Made by a program: the position numbers and the translations under genes. The notes beneath the pieces were generated by a model. The model saw nothing but the letters and a program-made list of their open reading frames with translations, was not told the origin of the DNA and did not search any database. Positions 52,190-57,973 of a stretch of 57,973 nucleotides of DNA are shown here, one piece after another (the stretch's first letter is position 1; the number at the start of each line of letters is the position of its first letter). Location of the stretch: contig JAEWPX010000163.1 in NCBI GenBank assembly GCA_023399375.1, positions 1 through 57,973 on the forward strand, given 5' to 3'. This DNA is from Pseudomonadota bacterium. GTDB taxonomy: Bacteria > Desulfobacterota > Desulfovibrionia > Desulfovibrionales > Desulfovibrionaceae.

Positions 52190-53728
52190 TCAGATCGCGG
52201 CCGCCGCGATGCGCGTCACGCCGGACTTGCGCAGGTCGTCCCGACGGCCGGCCAGGTAGCGGGCATTGAGCTCCGGCCCGCTCCAGTCCCGTATCCGGGC
52301 GAAGCCCATGGCGGCGAGCTTCGCGGCCAGGGCGGCGGGATCGAAGTCCGAGAGCCAGGGTTCGCCCTTGGCCGCCGCCCGGGCCACGACCGCCTCGCGG
52401 CCCCGGCGCTCGCCGGGCGAAAGCAGACGCGGCGAGACGGAGTAGTCGAAAACGATCTCCGTTCCCCTGGCCATGGCGGCGACCTCTTCAAGCGTTTCGC
52501 ACACCGTCGCTTCCGGCAGGTACATGGTCACGCCGAGCCAGGAGAAAAATGCCGGTTCCTCCCGCCGAAAACCGGCGGCGTAAAGCGCCGCAGCCAGGGA
52601 GGACGCCGTGAAATCCAGCGGCACGAAAACGCAATTGTCCGGCGCGACCAGGCCGGCCCCGGCCAGCCGGGCGCACTTTTGCGCCTGTGTGGCGGGATGG
52701 TCCACTTCGAAGATGCGGCTTTCCCGGTCGTCCGTCCTGCAGGCGAAGGTGTCGTAGCCCGCGCCGAGAATGACGTATTGGCGCACGCCGCGCGCACGCG
52801 CCGCCTCCCAGGCGTCTTCGGCCAGGCGGCTTCGCACCGCGACCGACGCCCGCAGCCCGCGCAGGGGTCCGGCATCGAAGCGGGCAGGATCGTTGCGGAT
52901 GGCGGCCTCGCGCCCCGGCCCGACCATGGCCAGGGCCAGGGGGTCGACGAACACCGGCGGGTCGTCCAGCAACTGGTGCGCCGCCCGCAACTTGGCCACG
53001 CCAAGGGCCGTGTCCGTCGGCCCCGTCGGACCGGACACCTTGCGGGAAGCGGCCAGGGCCGCCTCGAGCCAGTCCAGGGCGCGCGCGGAAAAACCGGCCG
53101 CCTCGCGCATACGCGCCTCCTGCCCGAGCAGGCTGCGCAGCTTGGCCGCAAGCGCCGGATCGCCGCCCGTGGCCTCCCGGGCCATGGCCCGCACTTCGCT
53201 GGCGAGCGCAAGCCCCTCGGGCGCGTCCGGGGCCGTCCCGGCCGCCATGGCCTGCTCGACGCGGCCGGCCAGTTCCCGCCAGCCCGCACGCCCTGGCCCC
53301 TGGCGCAGCCGCGCAAGCTCGCTCGGGGAAAACGCGTTTTGAAACACATGCATGAGGCCAAGCACCTCCAGCCAATCGCTCATGTCCGGGACCGCATGGC
53401 GCTCCATGCGCGACAGCATGTGCGTGATACGTGCGGCCAGGGCTTTTGCCCCCTTTGCTTTTTCTTCCAGGGCCGACGCCTGGCGGGAAAGGATTTCCGG
53501 CAACGCCGCCGCGCCCGGCGCGAGCGCCTCACGGATGGCGGGCAGGGAGCAGCCGAAGGCTTTGAGCGCGAGGATCGCGTGCAGCCGCATGACGTCGTCC
53601 CGGCCGTAGAGCCGGTAGCCGCCGACGGATCTCTGCGACGGGACAAGGAGTCCCAGGGCGTCGTAATGCCGCAGGGCGCGCACGGACAAGCCGGCGCGCC
53701 CCGCGAGTTCGCCGATGCGCAGGGCCAT
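52190..53728 (-). CDS. MerR-family regulator fused to a SAM-dependent methyltransferase
   Basis: 512 residues, with GGAGGTG upstream of ATG 53728. Residues 1-70 are a MerR winged helix (IGELAGRAGLSVRALRHYD, LLVPSQRSVGGYRLYGRDDV), then a helical dimer arm (about 75-115) and a TipAS-like helical region (about 120-225). Residues about 230-500 are a leucine carboxyl methyltransferase-like domain (VRQYVILGAGYDTFACR, FEVDHPATQAQK, VPLDF, FFSWLGVTMYLPEAT). The methyltransferase half resembles the bacterial TIGR00027/PPM family acting on small molecules or side chains. Its promoter carries MerR-type features. The gene is upstream of and co-directional with the efflux operon. Confidence 0.9.
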   Translation of the reverse strand: MALRIGELAGRAGLSVRALRHYDALGLLVPSQRSVGGYRLYGRDDVMRLHAILALKAFGCSLPAIREALAPGAAALPEILSRQASALEEKAKGAKALAARITHMLSRMERHAVPDMSDWLEVLGLMHVFQNAFSPSELARLRQGPGRAGWRELAGRVEQAMAAGTAPDAPEGLALASEVRAMAREATGGDPALAAKLRSLLGQEARMREAAGFSARALDWLEAALAASRKVSGPTGPTDTALGVAKLRAAHQLLDDPPVFVDPLALAMVGPGREAAIRNDPARFDAGPLRGLRASVAVRSRLAEDAWEAARARGVRQYVILGAGYDTFACRTDDRESRIFEVDHPATQAQKCARLAGAGLVAPDNCVFVPLDFTASSLAAALYAAGFRREEPAFFSWLGVTMYLPEATVCETLEEVAAMARGTEIVFDYSVSPRLLSPGERRGREAVVARAAAKGEPWLSDFDPAALAAKLAAMGFARIRDWSGPELNARYLAGRRDDLRKSGVTRIAAAAI

Positions 53729-53748
53729 GGTTCACCTCCGTTTGCGCC

Positions 53749-53779
53749 ACTTTAAACCCTCACGCAGCGTCAGGCTCAA
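53749..53779 (-). promoter_or_regulatory. MerR-type promoter/operator of the fusion gene
   Basis: On the minus strand TTGAGC (53779-53774) and TAAAGT (53754-53749) are separated by 19 bp, the overlong spacer typical of MerR-controlled promoters. The spacer holds the dyad CCTGACGC-T-GCGTGAGG (53774-53758), seven of eight arm positions matching. The predicted transcription start is 10-15 nt before the ATG of the MerR-methyltransferase gene, so it is probably autoregulated. Confidence 0.78.
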
Positions 53780-53966
53780 GCAAAATAATCACGGCACGGG
53801 AAGAGACAATTTTGTGCGCGCCAGGCTGCGAAAACGTCAGGCCCTTGGCGGCGATTGCGGGCGTGGCATAAGATAGGGGCGCGTATCGGCTGGGGGAATG
53901 GCGGATTCTACGGCAGCAAGGGAAGGCGCACGGGGGGAAGGCCGGAGCAGCGCGCCCCGCGAGGGG

Positions 53967-53990
53967 CCGGAAGGGGACGCCCCCTTCCGG
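53967..53990. repeat. GC-rich hairpin
   Basis: CCGGAAGGGG (53967-53976) pairs perfectly with CCCCTTCCGG (53981-53990) around ACGC. It lies just beyond the stop of the small protein gene at 54007 (minus strand), so it may protect or end that transcript. It resembles the other G-run/C-run hairpins of the window. Confidence 0.6.
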
Positions 53991-54006
53991 TCGGGGCATT
54001 TCGGCT

Positions 54007-54210
54007 TCAGATGGCCCCGCTGAAGCGGGCGAAGCTCATGCATTCGAACCGGTTGGAAAAGGGACAGGGCTCCTTGGCAAACCACTTTCTTTTCGGGCAC
54101 CAGTAGGCGTTCTTGAAGGGTTCGTTGCACCCGGAGGACGTGGTGGCCTTGCGGGTGAACGATCCGATGCGCATCCTGCCGTCCGAGTGGCTCATGCGGA
54201 TAACGGCCAT
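54007..54210 (-). CDS. Small Cys-containing protein, function unknown
   Basis: 67 residues from ATG 54210, supported by GGAGGTG 7 nt upstream. Four cysteines (28, 38, 49, 57) lie in the C-terminal half (SGCNEPFKNAYWC, KEPCPFSNRFEC). Their spacing, with several aromatic residues, suggests a small metal-binding or disulfide-stabilised fold. There is no signal peptide or membrane helix, and I recognise no family. It is divergent from the first rdgC part. Confidence 0.65.
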   Translation of the reverse strand: MAVIRMSHSDGRMRIGSFTRKATTSSGCNEPFKNAYWCPKRKWFAKEPCPFSNRFECMSFARFSGAI

Positions 54211-54403
54211 GGTCGTCACCTCCGTCTGCCCATCCCTTTGCATAAGGCGGGCCAACGGCACAGCGGCGCTTTTTGCCAAGCCGTTGCCATGGCGACGATT
54301 TCCCCCGCCCTGCCCCGCCCCCTGGCGCGACGCCCGGATTTGATCTATCACCCAGCCCATGCCACGCGCCGGCCGGGTCTCCCGGCAGGCAAAGGAGGAC
54401 GCT

Positions 54404-55021
54404 TTGGGACTTTTGGCCGCAAGCGGCGGATTCACCCGCTACAGGATCGTGGGGGAGGTCAAGAACGACATCCTGCGCGAAGCCCCTGACCGCCTGAAAA
54501 AATACGCGTTTACCGACATCGACAACACCGCCGACGAACGCTCCTTCGGCTGGGTCGCCTTCGAGGACTACCTGGACACCGAATGGCGCGGCGCGCCCCC
54601 GGAAAAAGGCCACTACCTGGCCTTTTCCCTGCGCCTGGACACGCGGCGCGTTTCGCCCGCGGTGCTCAAAAAGCACATGCGCCTGGCCATCGACCAGGAA
54701 AAAGAACACAACCTCGCCTCGGGCAAGAATTTCGTGTCCAAGGAGCGCAAAAAGGAGATCGCCGAGCGGGTCAAGCTCTCGCTCATGGCCCGCGCCCTGC
54801 CCATCCCGGCCGTGTTCGAGGCGGTCTGGAACACCATGGACCAGGTCATCTGGCTGTGCTCCACCAACAGCAAGGTGCAGACGCTGTTTGAGGACCTCTT
54901 CACCATGACCTTCGAGATGCACCTCGAGCCGCAGACTCCGGCCTTCCTGGCCGAACGCATGCTCGGCGTCGAACGCGCCCTGGCCCTGGAACACGTCGAA
55001 CCGAGCCGGTTTGATGGTTAA
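54404..55021 (+). CDS. rdgC: RdgC-like protein, N-terminal part
   Basis: 205 residues from TTG 54404, chosen because AAAGGAGGA lies 4-6 nt upstream. The middle of the protein follows RdgC: LRLDTRRVSPAVLKKHMRLA, then FVSKERKKEIAERVKLSLMA (RdgC has a matching RKEKQELK block), and VFEAVWNTMDQVIWLCSTNS. RdgC binds double-stranded DNA as a ring dimer and restrains RecA. Full-length enterobacterial or neisserial proteins are about 300 residues and continue into a C-terminal part that is here a separate gene 121 nt downstream. Confidence 0.8.
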   Translation: MGLLAASGGFTRYRIVGEVKNDILREAPDRLKKYAFTDIDNTADERSFGWVAFEDYLDTEWRGAPPEKGHYLAFSLRLDTRRVSPAVLKKHMRLAIDQEKEHNLASGKNFVSKERKKEIAERVKLSLMARALPIPAVFEAVWNTMDQVIWLCSTNSKVQTLFEDLFTMTFEMHLEPQTPAFLAERMLGVERALALEHVEPSRFDG

Positions 55022-55051
55022 GGATGGGATGGGGAAAGAACACGGAAAGAT

Positions 55052-55087
55052 GCCTCCGGCGGCCAGGAGGGGGTGACCCCCTCCTGG
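55052..55087. repeat. Palindromic element A, between the rdgC parts
   Basis: The element starts GCCTCCGGCGGCCAGG (55052-55067), identical to element B at 57813-57828. CCAGGAGGGGG (55063-55073) and CCCCCTCCTGG (55077-55087) form a perfect 11-bp stem around TGA. It looks like a dispersed intergenic hairpin. It lies 30-66 nt after the stop of the first rdgC part. Confidence 0.75.
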
Positions 55088-55142
55088 ACCTCCTCGACGG
55101 GGGAAAGGGACCTATTAGCGCGGCAATGCCGGGAGACGGTCG

Positions 55143-55670
55143 ATGGACATCAATATGGCGGAAGCCAAGAATCCGGTGCTGGGGCAGGACTTCCTGACCT
55201 GGCTCTGGTTCAAGAGCGAAAAAAGCGGCTGGCTGTTCAAGCTGCCGGACGGCTCCGAGGTCAACGTGTACCTGGAGCAGAAGATATCTGTGCGCGGCGG
55301 CGAGGGCGAGGACGCCGAGACGGCCACGGTTTCCGGGCCGCACGCCCAGTTCGCCGAGGCGCGCCTCGGCGTCAAGAGCGGCAAGCGCGTGGACCGCGCG
55401 CTGATTCGCTTCGAGCAGGACGGCGAGACCTGGACCGTCACGGTCAAGGCCGACGACTTCACCCTCAACTCCCTGCGCACGCCCAAGATGGAAACGCGCA
55501 GCGAGGAAGGCGACGACCCGGACGCCAAGGTTTTGGAAAAGCTCTACCTGGTGGAGAAATGCGCCGGCTTTTTCGACGCCCTTTACAGCCAGTTCCTGGC
55601 CGTGCGCTTAAGCCAAGGCTGGACCGGCGAGCTGTCCGACTTCGCCGAATGGCTGCGCGAGGGCGTCTAA
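55143..55670 (+). CDS. RdgC-like protein, C-terminal part
   Basis: 175 residues from ATG 55143; GGGAGACGG just upstream is a modest ribosome site. FLTWLWFKSEKSGWLF, then KSGKRVDRALIRFEQDGETW and VKADDFTLNSLRTPK match the order of RdgC's C-terminal part, where a GKxV strand is followed by ...QDFTLKR. The helical end (EKLYLVEKCAGFFDALYSQFL) also fits. Together with the preceding gene this makes a whole RdgC in two polypeptides. Whether they assemble is unknown. Confidence 0.7.
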   Translation: MDINMAEAKNPVLGQDFLTWLWFKSEKSGWLFKLPDGSEVNVYLEQKISVRGGEGEDAETATVSGPHAQFAEARLGVKSGKRVDRALIRFEQDGETWTVTVKADDFTLNSLRTPKMETRSEEGDDPDAKVLEKLYLVEKCAGFFDALYSQFLAVRLSQGWTGELSDFAEWLREGV

Positions 55671-55682
55671 CCCGACGGGCGC

Positions 55683-57902
55683 TCATTTCGAGGTCATCTT
55701 GCACACTCCGGTCCAGACGGTCGGGGGATTATCCTTCAAGCGGCGGCAGCGTTCCACATAGGACGCCGCCGCCGCGTCGTTTTGCGCAAGCGCTTCAAAG
55801 CCCGCCAGCGCCGCTTCGAATGCGCCGGCGATAAACGCCTCATGGGCGGCGGCGAAGGCGTCCAGGCTTTCCCGGCGCGAAGCGGCCTCCTTGGGCCACA
55901 GCGGTTCGTGGACCGTGACGGCTTCGGCCCGGCCCACCACCTCGACCAGGGCCACGCGCCGCGAGGCGACCGTCTCACCTGCGGCAAGGAGCGTCGCTTC
56001 GGACATCATCGTGTATGTGCCGAACTGCTTGTTGACGCCCTCCAGGCGCGAAGCCAGATTCACGGCGTCGCCGAGCATGGTGTAATCGAAGCGCGAATCC
56101 GAACCCATATTGCCGACCACGGCCTCGCCCGTGTTGAGGCCCACGCGCATGTGCAAGTCGTGCCCGGAAAGCTCCCGGAACGTCGGGCGCAATTCCGTGA
56201 GCCTGTCCTGGCAGCGCAGCGCGGCGCGCACGGCCCGCGCGGCATGGTCGGGCTGATTTAGCGGCGCGTTCCAGAAGGCGATGATGGCGTCGCCCTCGTA
56301 CTTGTCCACCGTCCCCCCCTCCTCCAGGATGATGTCGGTCATGGCCGTGAGGTACTTGTTGAGGAGCGCCGTGAGCTCCTGCGGACCCATGCCTTCGGAG
56401 ATGGTGGTGAAGCCCTGGAGATCGGAAAAGAAGATGGTCAGTTCGCGCAGTTCGCCGCCAAGGCTCATGCGCTCGGGATGGGCGATGAGCGCTTCGATGA
56501 CGTCGGGGCTCAAGTACTGCTTGAAGGCCGACTTGATGAAACGCTTCTGCTTGCCCTCGGTGGCGTAGCTCACGACGATCGCCACGCCGAGCGCGCCGGC
56601 CATGGCAGCCTGCGGCAGGGCCAGGGGCAGCCACCAGCCCAGGGCGTAGCCGCCGAGGGCCAGAGCCAGGGGCAGCGGCAGGAAGACCACGATGGCGGCG
56701 GTCATGGCCGCCGCCCCGGTGGCCAGGGAAACGAGCGTGGCTCCGGCCACGGCAAAAAGCCCCGCCAGAAGCCAGCCCGACCAGTGCGGCACCACGCGCA
56801 GGAAATCGCCGGTGAGCAGGCTCTGCAAGGCCTGGGCGTGGATCTCCACCCCGGACGTCACCCCGGCCACGGGCGAGGGGCGCAGGTCGAGCAGCCCCGG
56901 AGCGGAAAACCCGAACAGCACGTAGCGGCCTTTGAAGATCGACGGGTCCAGGGTCGGCGTGCCGCCTTCGCGAAGCGCCAGCTCGCTTTGGATCACCTGC
57001 GCCGCGGATACGGTCGGGAAATCCGCCGAGCGCCGCCAGCGCGGAATGCAAAGCCCGGCGTCGTCGAGGGGCACGGTGACCGGCCCCAGGCGCAGCGTGT
57101 GCCCGGAAATCGCCGCCGCCATGCCCGGCTCGGCCAGCATGCGCGCGGCCAGGGGCAGGGACGGCACGGCCTTGCCGTCGAAGACGCCGAAAAGCCCGAC
57201 ACGGCGGTACACGCCGTCGAATTCCGGCTCCTGGCTCACGTTGCCGAGGATTTTCGCCCCGGCCGCAACCTCGGGCACGGGGAAGGCCGCCTTGGGAAAG
57301 ACCGGGGCGTCCGCCGGATCGACGCCGGCAAGCCAGGCGTCAAGGCCCGCGACGGCCAGCGGATCGGGCGGCATGTCGGCGGGCCAGTCGCCGGACTTCC
57401 CGGACTCGCGGCCGAGGAAGACCGGCAGGACGAACCTGCCGAAGCGCTTGCCGGCGTCGGCCAGGGCCGCGTCGTCGGCCACGCCGTAGGACGAGGGTTC
57501 GGTGTAGAGCACGTCGAACGCCACAGCCTTGGCCCCGGCGCGGCGACAGAAATCGAGAATGACGCCGTAGACCTCGCGCGGCCACGGCCAGGACAGGCCG
57601 TTCTCCCTGGCCCCCCAGTCCAGGCTCGCCTGGTCGAGCGCAATGAGGCGCACCGCGTCGGACGGAGGCCCCTCGGGTGCCATCAGCCTGGCGCGCCAGT
57701 CGAACGTGCGCGCCTCGAAGGAGATGACGATGCCGGTCAGCGACAAGGCCCAGGCCAGGGCCAGCCCCGCCGCCCCGGAAATGAGGCCGTAGAGGAGTCG
57801 TTTGCGGAGAACGCCTCCGGCGGCCAGGGCGCTGCCCTGGACCCGCCGGGGGGGATCATCCCCCCCGGACCCCCAGGAAGGGGGGATAGATTGCTTGTGC
57901 AT
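55683..57902 (-). CDS. Class III adenylate/guanylate cyclase with CHASE2 sensor
   Basis: 739 residues from ATG 57902, with GAAGGA upstream. After a basic N-terminal tail comes a helix (about 37-58), a CHASE2 periplasmic domain (about 65-360; IALDQASLDWGARENGLSWP, KAVAFDVLYTEPS, GRYVLFGFS), three helices (about 370-450) and a cyclase domain (about 480-650). The cyclase keeps metal Asp in TIFFSDLQGFTTISEG and GDAIIAFWNAP, and the transition-state region FDYTMLGDAVNLASRLEG. Lys in VDKYEGD supports ATP over GTP. It converts ATP to cAMP in response to an envelope signal. The first 30 codons run through palindromic element B. Confidence 0.92.
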   Translation of the reverse strand: MHKQSIPPSWGSGGDDPPRRVQGSALAAGGVLRKRLLYGLISGAAGLALAWALSLTGIVISFEARTFDWRARLMAPEGPPSDAVRLIALDQASLDWGARENGLSWPWPREVYGVILDFCRRAGAKAVAFDVLYTEPSSYGVADDAALADAGKRFGRFVLPVFLGRESGKSGDWPADMPPDPLAVAGLDAWLAGVDPADAPVFPKAAFPVPEVAAGAKILGNVSQEPEFDGVYRRVGLFGVFDGKAVPSLPLAARMLAEPGMAAAISGHTLRLGPVTVPLDDAGLCIPRWRRSADFPTVSAAQVIQSELALREGGTPTLDPSIFKGRYVLFGFSAPGLLDLRPSPVAGVTSGVEIHAQALQSLLTGDFLRVVPHWSGWLLAGLFAVAGATLVSLATGAAAMTAAIVVFLPLPLALALGGYALGWWLPLALPQAAMAGALGVAIVVSYATEGKQKRFIKSAFKQYLSPDVIEALIAHPERMSLGGELRELTIFFSDLQGFTTISEGMGPQELTALLNKYLTAMTDIILEEGGTVDKYEGDAIIAFWNAPLNQPDHAARAVRAALRCQDRLTELRPTFRELSGHDLHMRVGLNTGEAVVGNMGSDSRFDYTMLGDAVNLASRLEGVNKQFGTYTMMSEATLLAAGETVASRRVALVEVVGRAEAVTVHEPLWPKEAASRRESLDAFAAAHEAFIAGAFEAALAGFEALAQNDAAAASYVERCRRLKDNPPTVWTGVCKMTSK
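57813..57885. repeat. Palindromic element B, inside the cyclase coding region
   Basis: Three hairpins in a row: CCAGGGC/GCCCTGG (57824-57840), CCGGGGGGG/CCCCCCCGG (57846-57868, loop ATCAT), and CCCCC/GGGGG (57870-57884). The GCCTCCGGCGGCCAGG head is shared with element A. The element corresponds to about codons 6-30 of the cyclase gene and adds a Pro/Gly/Ser-rich N-terminal tail. Confidence 0.75.
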
Positions 57903-57973
57903 ACGCTTTCCTTCGGCCGAAGGGCGACGGCCTGCTGCGGGCACGCGTTGCTACCGGCCTCGCCATGCGAGGC

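Overview
The window is high-GC, densely coded bacterial DNA. It carries a CooS/CooF/CooC carbon monoxide dehydrogenase operon, several methyl-accepting chemotaxis proteins, a two-part RdgC, and GC-rich palindromic hairpins. Together these point to a sulfate-reducing deltaproteobacterium of the Desulfovibrio/Solidesulfovibrio type. This is inferred from gene content; no rRNA or other taxonomic marker lies in the window.

Region 1 (1-18538, all + strand, short gaps or ATGA overlaps) is a large Tad/Flp pilus-type locus. In order it holds a truncated membrane SH3 protein, a lipoprotein, two Flp pilins, TadE, a TadG-like protein, a second TadE-like protein, CpaB, the CpaC secretin, a TadZ-TadA fusion ATPase, a TadB with an inserted TPR domain, an exported protein of 11-residue repeats, a thioredoxin-fold lipoprotein without CXXC, a second GspE/PilB-type ATPase, TadC, three membrane-anchored FHA proteins and a PP2C phosphatase. 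The picture is a two-motor Tad machine coupled to Ser/Thr phospho-signalling. It is the best candidate here for an undescribed variant system.

Region 2 (18539-24443): about 700 bp without a recognisable gene, then a CO dehydrogenase operon on the minus strand (cooC, FAD/NAD oxidoreductase, cooF-like ferredoxin, cooS). It ends in a clear intrinsic terminator and has a perfect CooA-type palindrome upstream.

Region 3 (24444-44525) is mixed chromosome: three chemoreceptors (two ending in a likely CheR/CheB docking pentapeptide), a SLOG-fold protein, a ParA-like ATPase next to a class V aminotransferase, an FtsX/YbbP-type permease, an ECF sigma factor overlapping a metal-sensor-like membrane protein, shikimate kinase, phosphofructokinase, a divergent DUF2917/MocR pair, a STAS protein with a receiver-PAS-PP2C regulator, and an RlmM-like rRNA methyltransferase.

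Region 4 (44640-53779, minus strand) is an RND efflux operon: adaptor plus two MdtB/MdtC-like pumps. It lies behind a MerR-methyltransferase fusion gene whose own promoter has the 19-bp spacer and dyad typical of MerR control. Region 5 (53967-57902) holds a small Cys-containing protein, RdgC split into two genes with a palindromic element between them, and a CHASE2-type adenylate cyclase whose first codons lie inside a related palindromic element.

Protein functions are assigned from recognised motifs only; no database search was possible. No tRNA, rRNA, CRISPR array or intact insertion sequence was seen.
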